This document shows, one piece after another, positions 8,797 through 16,752 of a stretch of DNA of 64,000 nt. A program made the position numbers and the translations under genes. The stretch spans positions 317,501-381,500 of the forward strand of contig AP024683.1 in the NCBI GenBank assembly GCA_025999455.1. Direction: 5' to 3'. The notes beneath the pieces were generated by a model that saw nothing but the letters and a program-made list of their open reading frames with translations, was not told the DNA's origin and made no database searches. This DNA is from Geminicoccaceae bacterium. Its GTDB lineage: Bacteria; Pseudomonadota; Alphaproteobacteria; Geminicoccales; Geminicoccaceae. Positions within the stretch are counted from its first letter, which is position 1, and the number at the start of each line of letters is the position of its first letter.

Positions 8797-9234
8797 ATGA
8801 GCGAGACGAGGACGCGGGCACGACCGACGGATGTCGTGATCGGCCGGCTCGAGGGCTTCGCCGAGGACGGCGCGCCGCTGGTGGCGCTGCCGGAGGCTGC
8901 CGCCGACCGGGCCTTGCCGGCGCGCAGCACCGTGCCCCTCGGGCCGGCCGACCTCGGCGGCGAGCTCGTCCTCCTCTTCGAGGGAGGCGATCCGGCACGC
9001 CCGATCGTGGTCGGCCGGCTGCTCGCTGCACCCGCCGGCCGCCCGGCACCGTCCGTGGCCCGGCTCGACGGCGAGACCGTGGTGCTGGAAGGCGAGCGGC
9101 AGATCGAGCTGCGCTGCGGCAAGGCCTCGATCACGCTCACCCGCGCAGGCAAGGTGCTGATCCGCGGCGCCTACGTCTCCAGCCGCTCCTCGGGCGTCAA
9201 CAAGATCAAAGGTGGCTCCGTCCAGCTCAACTGA
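8797..9234 (+). CDS. DUF6484 domain protein, VgrG-associated
   Basis: A 145-residue cytoplasmic protein. The N-terminal half (DVVIGRLEGFAEDGAPLVALP ... ELVLLFEGGDPARPIVVGRL) has the OB-fold-like pattern of DUF6484. The C-terminal half (GERQIELRCGKASITLTRAGKVLIRGAY) resembles the beta-helix strand pattern that ends VgrG and PAAR-linked proteins. DUF6484 proteins are known from T6SS clusters beside vgrG and TIGR02270 genes; they may act as adaptors or spike-associated factors, but the mechanism is not established. It begins 7 bases after the vgrG stop. Its own stop overlaps the next start by one base (TGATG), which indicates translational coupling. Confidence 0.8.
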   Translation: MSETRTRARPTDVVIGRLEGFAEDGAPLVALPEAAADRALPARSTVPLGPADLGGELVLLFEGGDPARPIVVGRLLAAPAGRPAPSVARLDGETVVLEGERQIELRCGKASITLTRAGKVLIRGAYVSSRSSGVNKIKGGSVQLN

Positions 9235-10496
9235 TGGCCGAGCCGGTCCTCGACATCGTCACCCAGCACGCCGAGGAGGCGGCCTTCCTCTGGCACCTGC
9301 GCGACCTCGCGGTCGACCGCCCGTACTACGCCACCCGCCACCTGGTCCGCCTCGAGGAACGGCTGGAGGCGCATCTGGACGGCCTCGCCGAGGCCGGCCC
9401 GATCGGCTTCGAGGCGGCCCAGGCGCAGCTCGACCGCCATCCCGAGGCCGGCGAGGCGTTCACTCTGGCCGTCCTCGTCCTCGACGCCCGCGAGCGGGAC
9501 CGGCTCCGAGCGCTCCTAGAACTCTCGGCCGCCGAGCCCGCCACCCGGCGCGGCCTCGCCGGGGCGCTGGGCTGGGTCGAGCCGCGCACCCTGCAGGGCC
9601 TGGTCGGCCCCTGGCTCGGCTCCGACGAGCCGCTCGAGCGCTGGCTCGGGCTCGTCGCCTGCTCGCTGCACCGGGTCGACCCGAACGACCGGCTCGACCG
9701 ACTGCTCGACGATCCGAACCCCTCGGTGCGCGCCCGGGCCCTGCGCCTCGTGGGCGAGCTCGGCCGCACGGCACTGCGCCCGCGGCTCCTTCCGGCACTC
9801 CAGGACAGCGATCCGGCCTGCCGTCTCTGGGCCGCCTGGTCGGCGGTGCGGCTGGGCGAGAGCGGACCGGCGCTGGCCGTCCTGCTCGAGGCCGCGGGGC
9901 GCCGGGAGCCCGACGGTTGGCCGGCGCTGGATCTGGCGGTCCGGGCGCTGCCCGTGGCCGAGGCCGCGGCGTGGATCCGGGCACTCGCCGGCGAGCCGCA
10001 GCAGGCCCGCCGGGTGATCCGGGCCCTGGGTGCGCTCGGCGATCCCGCGGTCGTGCCCTGGCTCGTGGCGCGGATGGACGATCCCGCCGTGGCGCGGCTC
10101 GCGGGCGAGGCCGTCTCGCTGATCACCGGCGTCGATCTGGCCTTCGCCGACCTGGACCGCCCACCAGCCGAGGAGCCGCCGGCCGGGCCGACCGACGCGC
10201 CCGAGGACGAGGACGTGGCGCTCGACCCGGACGAGCACCTCCCCTGGCCGGACCGCGCGAAGGTGGAGGCCTGGTGGGCGCGCGAGTCCGGCCGCTTCGC
10301 GCGCGGCACCCGCCACCTCCTCGGCCGGCCGATCGGCCGCGAGGGCTGTCTTCGCGCCTTCGAGGAAGGCTTCCAGCGCCAGCGCCGGGCCGCGGCCCTC
10401 GAGCTCGCGCTGATGGAGCCCGCCACCCCCTTGCGGGCCTGGCGCGCGCGGCTCGTCCGCCGCACCCGGCGCCCCGCCCGGGAGCGCGCCGCGTGA
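9234..10496 (+). CDS. TIGR02270 family protein (HEAT-like repeats), T6SS-associated
   Basis: A 420-residue protein opening with VTQHAEEAAFLWHLRDLAV, the signature of TIGR02270 proteins, which are found almost only in T6SS loci. The middle is a run of helical HEAT-like units (SVRARALRLVGELGR, DPACRLWAAWSAVRLGESG, ARRVIRALGALGDPAVVPWLVARMDDPAVARLAGEAVSLITG). The last part contains ADLDRPP and an Arg-rich C-terminus. No catalytic motif is visible; it probably scaffolds or recruits T6SS cargo. The ATG overlaps the upstream stop by one base, and its stop overlaps the next GTG by four bases (GTGA). It therefore sits inside a tightly coupled vgrG-DUF6484-TIGR02270-cyclase block. Confidence 0.85.
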   Translation: MAEPVLDIVTQHAEEAAFLWHLRDLAVDRPYYATRHLVRLEERLEAHLDGLAEAGPIGFEAAQAQLDRHPEAGEAFTLAVLVLDARERDRLRALLELSAAEPATRRGLAGALGWVEPRTLQGLVGPWLGSDEPLERWLGLVACSLHRVDPNDRLDRLLDDPNPSVRARALRLVGELGRTALRPRLLPALQDSDPACRLWAAWSAVRLGESGPALAVLLEAAGRREPDGWPALDLAVRALPVAEAAAWIRALAGEPQQARRVIRALGALGDPAVVPWLVARMDDPAVARLAGEAVSLITGVDLAFADLDRPPAEEPPAGPTDAPEDEDVALDPDEHLPWPDRAKVEAWWARESGRFARGTRHLLGRPIGREGCLRAFEEGFQRQRRAAALELALMEPATPLRAWRARLVRRTRRPARERAA

Positions 10497-11356
10497 GCGT
10501 CGAGCGGGCGATCCTGTTCGTCGATCTCGCCGACAGCGTGCCGCTGTTCGAGCGGCTCGGCGACCGCGCCGCGGCGGCCTTCGTGCAGCGCCTGTTGGAC
10601 CGGCTGCGCGCCGCCGTGGCGGGCGAGGGCGGGCGCGTGGTGAAGTCCTTGGGGGACGGTGTGCTCGCCACCTTCGCCGATCCCACGGCCTGCCTCGCCG
10701 CCGCCGAGCGGGCGCTGGCGCTCGCCGAGCCGCCCGCGGCCGGGATCCGCGCGGCGATCCATCTGGGGCCGGTGGTGGCCGGCTCGGACGACGTGTTCGG
10801 CGACGCCGTCAACCTCGCCGCCCGGATCGAGGCGCGCGCCCGGCCGGGCGAGATCCTGGCCTCCGAGGCGTTCGTCCTGGCCCTGCCGGCGCCCTTGCGG
10901 GCGCGCGCGCGGCCCCTGGGCGAGGTCCTGGTCAAGGGCCGCGCCGGTCCCGTGCCGCTCTGGCGGATCGAGCCCGCGGCCGCCGCCGAAGCGACGCTGC
11001 TGGGCCTCGTGGCCGGCCCGGCCGTGCCGGCCCTCCGCCTGCTGCTGCGCCACGGCGGCCGCAAGCTCGTGCTCGTGCGGGGCGGGCGCGCGGTGCTCGG
11101 CCGCGACCCGTCCTGCGATCTCGTGGTGGCGGCCGCGGTCTGCTCGCGCCGGCACGCGATCGTCACGCACTTGGGCGACCGCTTCGCGCTCGAGGACTGC
11201 TCGACCAACGGCACCTTCCTCTTCCCCGAGGGCGGCGAGCCGGTCCTGGTCCGCCGCGAGACCGTGACCTTCGGCGGCTGCGGCCGCCTGGGTCTCGGCC
11301 AAGCGCCGAGCGAGGATCTTGGGCAGGTGGTGGATTGGGCCAGCGGGCCGTCCTGA
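10493..11356 (+). CDS. class III adenylate cyclase fused to a C-terminal FHA domain
   Basis: A 287-residue cytoplasmic fusion. Residues 1-160 form a class III nucleotidyl cyclase domain: metal-binding Asp11 (FVDLADSV) and Asp55 (KSLGDGVLATF), adenine-selecting Lys51, and the transition-state pair Asn107/Arg111 in VFGDAVNLAARIE. All key residues are present, so it should be active and most likely makes cAMP. Residues about 190-265 form an FHA domain with GRDPSCDL, CSRRHA and STNGTF, the usual phosphothreonine-binding set. Its position as last gene of the vgrG unit suggests that it reads phosphorylation by the T6SS kinase encoded on the opposite strand; this link is inference. It starts at a GTG inside the previous stop (GTGA) and is convergent with the propeller gene, six bases apart. 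Confidence 0.85.
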   Translation: MSVERAILFVDLADSVPLFERLGDRAAAAFVQRLLDRLRAAVAGEGGRVVKSLGDGVLATFADPTACLAAAERALALAEPPAAGIRAAIHLGPVVAGSDDVFGDAVNLAARIEARARPGEILASEAFVLALPAPLRARARPLGEVLVKGRAGPVPLWRIEPAAAAEATLLGLVAGPAVPALRLLLRHGGRKLVLVRGGRAVLGRDPSCDLVVAAAVCSRRHAIVTHLGDRFALEDCSTNGTFLFPEGGEPVLVRRETVTFGGCGRLGLGQAPSEDLGQVVDWASGPS

Positions 11357-11362
11357 CCGGCC

Positions 11363-12226
11363 TCAGAAGTGGAAGCGGCGCTGGCGCCAGTTCCGCCCGT
11401 CGAACCGCCAGACCTGGTCGTCGGCCGCCACGCAGAGATATCGGTCGGTGGCCGTCACGGAGGCGGCATCGAGATCGTCGCGAAGCGCGGCGAAGCTCGT
11501 GCCGTCGAAGGCCCAGACGCCGCGCTCGGCGGCAGCGAGCACGAGTCGACCCCGATACCAGGCGAGGCCGTAGACGTTGCCGTCCCAGTCGGGCACCTCG
11601 TGCCAGACCGCGCCGCGGCCGACGAACAGGGCGCCGCTCTCGCCGGCGATGTAGGTCTGGCCGGAAGGGGCGGTCAGAACGGAGGTCAAGGGCGCGTCGG
11701 TCGGGAGCGACAGGTCGCGCACCCGCCCGCCGTCGAGCCGGACCGCGACGCCCTCGTCGCCGGCCGCGTAGAGCTCGCTCGCGGCGGGTCCGTCGAGCGC
11801 GTAGAGGGTCGCCCGCGCCCGGCCGAGGCTCCGCCATCCGCCCGTCGCGAGCCGCCAGACCGTGCCGTCGTCCGCGGCGGCGTGCAGCATCCCGTCGACG
11901 AGCTTCAGATCGTTCAGGCCGACGCCACCCGTGACCGGCTCCTGCGTCCAGGCACCGCCCCGATCGTGGTGCAGCACGCCATCGGTATCGACCACGAGAC
12001 GGGCGCCGTCCGGGGCGATCAGCAGCGCCCGGAACCAGCCCGGCGCGCGGTAGAGGAGGTCGCCCGGCCGGTCGAGCGAGGCGTGTCGGAACAGGTAGGA
12101 TTCGAACGTCTCGCCGTCCTCGGCGAGCACGATCGAGCACACGGCACCGTCCGGCTCGGCCGCGGCCTGGATGCAGGCGACCCGTGCCCCGGCGGGATCG
12201 GCCGGCCCTTCCGCGTCCTCGTCCAT
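11363..12226 (-). CDS. beta-propeller-like protein, last gene of the T6SS operon
   Basis: A 287-residue protein without signal peptide. It contains repeated units of about 40 residues with the pattern small-small-Asp-Gly-x-V-W-x-hydrophobic, such as DGTVWRLATGGWRSLGRA, GESGALFVGRGAVWHEV, ERGVWAFDGTSFAAL and DDQVWRFDGRNWRQRRF. These are WD/kelch-like blades predicting a six- or seven-bladed propeller. The gene lies 30 bases downstream of the DUF4150 gene and is the last of the minus-strand T6SS unit. By position it could be an immunity protein, chaperone or cargo partner for the DUF4150 protein; no catalytic motif supports an enzyme. Start 12226 is an ATG; an upstream site is not distinctive. 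Confidence 0.7.
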   Translation of the reverse strand: MDEDAEGPADPAGARVACIQAAAEPDGAVCSIVLAEDGETFESYLFRHASLDRPGDLLYRAPGWFRALLIAPDGARLVVDTDGVLHHDRGGAWTQEPVTGGVGLNDLKLVDGMLHAAADDGTVWRLATGGWRSLGRARATLYALDGPAASELYAAGDEGVAVRLDGGRVRDLSLPTDAPLTSVLTAPSGQTYIAGESGALFVGRGAVWHEVPDWDGNVYGLAWYRGRLVLAAAERGVWAFDGTSFAALRDDLDAASVTATDRYLCVAADDQVWRFDGRNWRQRRFHF

Positions 12227-12256
12227 GCCTCGCCCTCCACCGCTGCGGTCGTGGCC

Positions 12257-13228
12257 TCAGGAGCTCGGCGGCAGCCGGAACCGGCCGCGCGACCAGGGGA
12301 TCCGGACCGGTGTATCGGCACCGTTGGACGCATTGACCTCCGGGCCCAGGAAGTACTCGTCGAGCGCGAGCTGCAGGCACTTCATCGCCTCGAGACTCGG
12401 CTTCGGCTCGCGCTTGGAGTCGTACAGCATCTTCAAATTCTCGTCGCGCGCGTCCTTGTAGCTCATGATGCGCGTCTCCTCGCGCCGGATCTTGCCCTTG
12501 TTGAATTGCTCGCGGAGCGCACGCCGCCGCGCGGTCGCCATGTCCATCTGCTTCTGGGTCTTCTTGCCGTGCGCGGAGCCCTTCTTGGCGGTGCCGCCGT
12601 AGAGGCAGATGCACGGCGCATCGTCGCGACTGTAGCCGGGCATGGTCGAGATCGACGTGCCGTCGGTGTTGGTGAAGTGCCGGTCCTGCACGACGTGGTC
12701 GGATTGGTAGCCTTCCGGGCAGTTGGCGTCCCGGTGCCGGTGCACGCTCAGCCTGTTGTCGGCCAGGATCTGCGGGCAGTCGGCCGGGTCGACCTTGATC
12801 GTGCTGAGATCGGGGAAGGGCGGCGTGTTGGTCACCGGCGAGGCGTGGTTGTGCGTCGTCAGATCGAGGTGGCGATCCACGTTCTCGCCCTCGAACTTCA
12901 CGTCCATCGACCAGGCGATGAAGTAGACCTTGCCGCGGTTGACGCTGGTGACCACGCCCTTCTTGGCGGCGCAGCCGGCCTCGTCGCCCATGCTCTGCTT
13001 GTAGTAGCTCTTGCTCTTGAGCATCACCTCCTGGCCGTGGATCACGACCGTGCGCGAGCCGTCGCTGGTGTCGGATTCCATCCCCGTGTTGGGATAGGGT
13101 ACCGGCACGCCCGGCGGGGTCGCCGGGTTCTCGGGCGGCGTCATGCACACGTCCGGAAAGGCCGCCGGCGCCTTGCCCGAGCCCGCCTTGCAGGCGATCC
13201 CGCGGCCGTTGGCGAAGACGTCGTTCAT
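12257..13228 (-). CDS. PAAR-like DUF4150 protein with a C-terminal nuclease-like domain (candidate T6SS effector)
   Basis: A 323-residue protein. Residues 1-125 match the Tox-PAAR-like domain (PF13665, DUF4150), which caps the VgrG spike. Landmarks are MNDVFANGRGIACKAGSG, a CMTPP motif and VPYPNTGM. Others are SRTVVIHGQEVMLKSKSYY and the GVVTSVNRGKVYFIAWSMDVKFEGE strand. The C-terminal 170 residues are a separate domain with clustered His and Asp: VHRHRDANCPEGYQSDHVVQ, DAPCICLYGG and a His/Lys-rich KKGSAHGKKTQ. A DH pair followed by a downstream His is compatible with an HNH/EndoVII-type nuclease toxin, but this is my inference. It overlaps the ketoacyl-synthase-like gene by four bases (ATGA), and the propeller gene follows. 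Confidence 0.8.
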   Translation of the reverse strand: MNDVFANGRGIACKAGSGKAPAAFPDVCMTPPENPATPPGVPVPYPNTGMESDTSDGSRTVVIHGQEVMLKSKSYYKQSMGDEAGCAAKKGVVTSVNRGKVYFIAWSMDVKFEGENVDRHLDLTTHNHASPVTNTPPFPDLSTIKVDPADCPQILADNRLSVHRHRDANCPEGYQSDHVVQDRHFTNTDGTSISTMPGYSRDDAPCICLYGGTAKKGSAHGKKTQKQMDMATARRRALREQFNKGKIRREETRIMSYKDARDENLKMLYDSKREPKPSLEAMKCLQLALDEYFLGPEVNASNGADTPVRIPWSRGRFRLPPSS

Positions 13229-14247
13229 CGCCCGCCCCCGCCGGCCGCGACCAGCAGCGCCGCGCGGCGGCCGTCGTCGTTGCTGGCTGCCACCAGCACC
13301 GGATCGCCCGGCGCCCAGCCCTTGCGCGCCGCCTCGAACGCCAGGACGAGGCAAACGGCGAGCGAGGCGGCGCCGGTCTCGCCGATGCCGTCGGCCGGAT
13401 GCCACAGATCGACCGGCGCGTGGCGGCCGCGCAGGAGCCGTGCCACCGCCAGATCGTGCTCCTTGAACCAGTACTGCTCGCCGCTCATCGTGCCGATCCG
13501 CCACCCGACCCCGGCCATCGTGATGCCGGCCGCGGCGAGCGCCTGGCGGAAGGCGGTGGTCAGCCCCTCGGCGCGCAGCGGCTCCCCGCTCTCGATCGGC
13601 GCCGGCTCGACCCCGAAGCCGGCGGCGAGGATGCCGAGCGGCGCCGGCCCGGGCGGCCCGAGGAGCAGGGCCGCGGCCGCCTCGCCGGGGACGAACCCGT
13701 CCGAGTTCGTGGGCGTGAGCAGCCGCCCCCGGCCGCCGAGCGCCGCCACCGTCGGGCCCAGGAGGTAGCTGTCGACCCCGGCCACCAGGACCCGCTCGGC
13801 GGTGCCGGCGGCGAGGAGCTCCGAGGCGTGGCGGACGGCGCTCGCCGCCGCCACCCGGCCGTGCGCCACGAACCGGCTCGCGGCGTGCAGCGGCCCGCCG
13901 AGCGCCACCTCGAGCTCCTCGCGCAGCTCCGCCTCGAGCGCCACCGGCCGGCCGGGCCGGTCCGGCTCGGCGAGGCAGAGCAGGAGCGGCACGCCGGCGG
14001 CCTCGAGCCGCTCGGCGGCGAGGCACTCCCGGATCGGCCCGGCGACGAGCCGGGCCAGCCGCGGCACCCCGCGCCAGGGCTCGGGCAGCGGCACCGGCGC
14101 GCCGACCAACTGGCCACCGCCGGCGAGGCCGAAGCGGGTCTCCTGGAACCCGTCGATCCGGGCCCGGATCGCGGCGCAGCAGGCGGGCGCCTCGAGCCCC
14201 ACCGCGCTCGCCATGCCGACCGCCAGCACGGCCAGCCGCGGGGTCAC
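13225..14247 (-). CDS. ketoacyl-synthase-like (thiolase-fold) protein lacking catalytic residues, T6SS module
   Basis: A 340-residue protein with the thiolase fold of beta-ketoacyl synthases: HASELLAAGTAERVLVAGVDSYL, FVPGEAAAALLLG, and a C-terminal GIGETGAASLAVCLVLAFEAARKG. Aligned by eye, the position of the nucleophile Cys in HGRVAAASAVRHA is Arg (near 131), and the GH of the C-terminal GHTxxAAG motif is replaced by GE. It is therefore probably not a condensing enzyme. Such proteins occur between DUF2169 and DUF4150 genes in T6SS effector modules, where an adaptor or chaperone role has been suggested by context only. It starts at a GTG inside the DUF2169 stop (GTGA) and overlaps the DUF4150 ATG by four bases, a sign of coordinated stoichiometry. 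Confidence 0.75.
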   Translation of the reverse strand: MTPRLAVLAVGMASAVGLEAPACCAAIRARIDGFQETRFGLAGGGQLVGAPVPLPEPWRGVPRLARLVAGPIRECLAAERLEAAGVPLLLCLAEPDRPGRPVALEAELREELEVALGGPLHAASRFVAHGRVAAASAVRHASELLAAGTAERVLVAGVDSYLLGPTVAALGGRGRLLTPTNSDGFVPGEAAAALLLGPPGPAPLGILAAGFGVEPAPIESGEPLRAEGLTTAFRQALAAAGITMAGVGWRIGTMSGEQYWFKEHDLAVARLLRGRHAPVDLWHPADGIGETGAASLAVCLVLAFEAARKGWAPGDPVLVAASNDDGRRAALLVAAGGGGR

Positions 14248-15353
14248 GGCTCCTCGCCCGCGAGCGGCCGCCGGTCGAGCTCGCCGAGGCTTCGATAGTA
14301 GGCCTTGCCGGTCCGCCGGGCGCGCCAGAAGGCCCGGCTCATCGGCCCGACGATCGCCTCGCGCAGCTCGATCAGGTTGCGGCGCAGCGGCAGGCTCGTC
14401 CGCCAGGTGAGCTGGACCCGGCCGAGATCGGGCTCGACCAGGATCGTGTCGAGCACCGGCCGCAGTTCGACCTCCGAGCCGTCGCCGCGGACCACCAGCA
14501 CCGGCAGCTCGACCACCGGCAGCCCGAACCGCACCCGCCCCTCCGGCGTGAGGTTCAACAGCACGACCTCCTCACCACCGGCCGGCCAGGGGAGCTGCTG
14601 GTCCTCGGGGGCGGCCTGGTGGTAGCGCTCGTCGAAGTCGGCCGGCAGGAAGGGGAACACCTCGTCGATCCAGCGCTGGTCGTAGGTGCCGGCGAAGCGC
14701 AGCCGCTCGGGGACGCTGCGCGCGCGGATCCCGAGCCCGGCCGGCCGATAGCTGCCCCAGGGCACCGACACGGGCTCGCCCGGATGCTCGAGGTTGGGCA
14801 GCGGCCGGCCGAGGATGCGCCCCTGGTTGGCCACCCGGTGCCAGCCCCGGCCGAACGGATTGGCCGCGTAGGCGAGCGGCTGCGCCTCCTCCGGATCGGC
14901 ATCGTCCACGCCGCCGAACGCGCGCGCGTAGGTGAGCGGCAGGCTCAGGAACGGCGCCGGGGCCGACGGCCCGACCGTGGCGCCGGCCTGGCGCCAGTGT
15001 CGATCGCCCACCACCTCGATCAGCTTGCGGACCGGTCCGCAGGCGACCCCGACCTTGACCCGCTCGGCCGGTCGGCCACCGGGTGCCCAGGCGGTGCCGT
15101 TGATCAGCAGATCGCAGCGCGGCTTGAAGCGCGCGAGCTCGGCCTCGAACCGGGGCGGCGAGTAGCCGGGCTCGCCCCAGTGCACGTCGGCGAGCACCGG
15201 CTCCTCCTGCGCCTCGGCCGGCTCGAGTGGTGCTCCCTCGCGCTCGGGGAAGCGGAAGGTGCCCTTGACCACGAGCACCAGATGCTCGCGCGCCGCCACG
15301 TCGAGGGCGGTGGCGTAGGCCGTGCGGAAGCCCGTCGCGTTCGTGACGTTCAC
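14244..15353 (-). CDS. DUF2169 family protein (T6SS effector adaptor)
   Basis: A 369-residue protein of the DUF2169 family (PF09937). Family-like segments are the N-terminal TALDVAAREHLVLVVKGTFRFP, the middle SLPLTYARAFGGVD and ANPFGRGW, and PNLEHPGEPVSVPW. DUF2169 proteins act in other bacteria as adaptors that load DUF4150/PAAR-like effectors onto VgrG. Here the DUF4150 gene is two genes downstream in the same coupled string, which fits that role. The start is the GTG at 15353 (MNVTNATGF), within the stop of the phosphatase gene (GTGA). An in-frame longer reading exists but lies in the phosphatase gene and is not coding. No signal peptide or membrane segment is seen. Confidence 0.85.
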   Translation of the reverse strand: MNVTNATGFRTAYATALDVAAREHLVLVVKGTFRFPEREGAPLEPAEAQEEPVLADVHWGEPGYSPPRFEAELARFKPRCDLLINGTAWAPGGRPAERVKVGVACGPVRKLIEVVGDRHWRQAGATVGPSAPAPFLSLPLTYARAFGGVDDADPEEAQPLAYAANPFGRGWHRVANQGRILGRPLPNLEHPGEPVSVPWGSYRPAGLGIRARSVPERLRFAGTYDQRWIDEVFPFLPADFDERYHQAAPEDQQLPWPAGGEEVVLLNLTPEGRVRFGLPVVELPVLVVRGDGSEVELRPVLDTILVEPDLGRVQLTWRTSLPLRRNLIELREAIVGPMSRAFWRARRTGKAYYRSLGELDRRPLAGEEP

Positions 15354-16111
15354 GGCCGGCCGAATCCTCCCGGGAGCGTGCGGTCGGGATCCTCGCCGTA
15401 TTCGGCGATCACGACCGTGACGTTGTCGGGGGCACCGCGAGCGAGTGCGGCCGCGATCAGGTGGCGGACCGCTTCGCACCGGTACCGCGCCAGCAAGGCT
15501 TCGATCACACCCTCCTCGAGCACACTCGTGAGGCCGTCGCTGCAAAGGAGGAAGACGTCACCCGCCTGCAGCTCGACCGACCGGCGTTCGAGCTCCAGGG
15601 TCGAAGCGGTCCCGAGGGCGCGCGTGATCCGATTGCGCCAAGGGTGGCGGCGGGCTTCCTCGGCGCGCAGCAGCCCGCGATCGACCATCTCCTGTACCTG
15701 GCTGTGATCGCGCGTCGAAGGCGTCATCCCGCCGTCCCGCAGCCGGTAGATCCGGCTGTCGCCGGCCCACAGAACGGCGGCCGCGCCGTCCCGAGCGAGC
15801 AGGAGCGCCACCGTCGTGCCGATGCTCGTGCCCTCCCGCTCGGCCACGTCCCGGATCCGCTCGTGCGCCCGCTCGAGGGCGCCGCGCACCGCCGCCTCCA
15901 GTCGGCCGAGATCGGCCGCCGGGGCGAGGGCGGCGAGCTCCTCGACCACCGTTCGGCTCGCCAGATCGCCGCGGGCGTGCCCGCCGAGGCCGTCGGCGAC
16001 CACGAAGAGGGCGAGTTCGGGCCGGGCGATCCAGGCGTCCTCGTTGACCCGACGGACCGCCCCGACATGGCTCGCGCCGGCTGCCGACCAGACCGCACCG
16101 CCCGCGCTCAT
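15350..16111 (-). CDS. PP2C-family Ser/Thr phosphatase of the T6SS (PppA-like)
   Basis: A 253-residue protein with the PP2C metal-binding motifs in order: RRVNEDAW, VVADGLGGHARGD, GTSIGTTVALLLARDG, AVLWAGDSRIYRLRDG, DHSQVQEMVDRG, LLCSDGLTSVL and ARGAPDNVTVVIAEY. In threonine-phosphorylation-controlled T6SS, PppA removes phosphate from the FHA scaffold and opposes the PpkA kinase. The matching kinase is the first gene of this operon and an FHA protein (TagH) is encoded between them. The ATG at 16111 overlaps the tagF stop by four bases, and its stop overlaps the DUF2169 GTG by four bases. A longer in-frame reading upstream is antisense filler within tagF. Activity is expected because all acidic residues are present. 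Confidence 0.9.
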   Translation of the reverse strand: MSAGGAVWSAAGASHVGAVRRVNEDAWIARPELALFVVADGLGGHARGDLASRTVVEELAALAPAADLGRLEAAVRGALERAHERIRDVAEREGTSIGTTVALLLARDGAAAVLWAGDSRIYRLRDGGMTPSTRDHSQVQEMVDRGLLRAEEARRHPWRNRITRALGTASTLELERRSVELQAGDVFLLCSDGLTSVLEEGVIEALLARYRCEAVRHLIAAALARGAPDNVTVVIAEYGEDPDRTLPGGFGRP

Positions 16112-16752
16112 CGGGCCTCTCCGTCGCAGAGGAGCCGCCGGAAGTCGGCTCCCTCGGGCAAGCCGTGGAAGAGGAACCCGCCCGGGCTCACGAAGGGCGA
16201 GCCCTCGCCCCAGAAGATGGCGACGCCGTGGGCACCCCGCGCGCGGAAGGTCGTGGCGACCGCTGCCGCCAGCCCGGCACCGGCCGGGAAGCGCATCGGT
16301 AAGGCCGGAGCGGCCAGGAGCGGCAGCGGGTCGGAGCCGATCCCGTCGAGATCGCGGAGCCACGCCGCGAGATCGAGCGAGGGGGCGAGTGCCCGCCGCG
16401 CGGCCGCTTCGAGCCGGTCGAGCCGATCCGGCTCAGCGAAGAGCGCCAGCGGATCGATCGGTTCCGCTGCGAGATGGACGATGCAAAGGGGAAAAGTCCG
16501 ACCGACGGCGTCGACCGAGGGCACCAAGACCCCGGTCGCCGCGTTCGGGCCGGCCAGACCCGGAGCCAGGACGAACCGCCAAGCCGGCGCCACCCGCCAG
16601 AGCTCGGTGAGGCGATCACCGAGGGAAAGGCGCGCATCGGCGAGCCCGCGCACGAGCCAGCCGTGCCAGGGATCGGTGAAGGAGGCGGGCAGCCGGTACG
16701 CCACGAAATCGCCCCGCGCCGGCAATTTGCCGAACACGCCGGGCGGGCTCAC
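16108..16752 (-). CDS. tagF: T6SS-associated protein TagF
   Basis: A 214-residue protein matching the TagF family (TIGR03373, PF09867): MSPPGVFGKLPARGDFVAYRLP near the start, WHGWLVRGLADAR, APAWRFVLAPG, VGRTFPLCI and the C-terminal GVAIFWGEG. In Pseudomonas aeruginosa and Agrobacterium, TagF is a post-translational repressor that works with the kinase/phosphatase/FHA pathway to hold the T6SS inactive. In Agrobacterium a fused TagF-PppA exists; here the two are separate but adjacent and overlap by four bases. The GTG start at 16752 lies in the tssM stop (GTGA). Cytoplasmic, with no membrane segment. Confidence 0.9.
   Translation of the reverse strand: MSPPGVFGKLPARGDFVAYRLPASFTDPWHGWLVRGLADARLSLGDRLTELWRVAPAWRFVLAPGLAGPNAATGVLVPSVDAVGRTFPLCIVHLAAEPIDPLALFAEPDRLDRLEAAARRALAPSLDLAAWLRDLDGIGSDPLPLLAAPALPMRFPAGAGLAAAVATTFRARGAHGVAIFWGEGSPFVSPGGFLFHGLPEGADFRRLLCDGEAR

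Noticed and set aside
7062-9152. A 696-codon minus-strand frame under vgrG
   Set aside because: Its repeated valine/leucine/aspartate pattern is the mirror of the VgrG beta-helix repeats, with no family motif or ribosome site.
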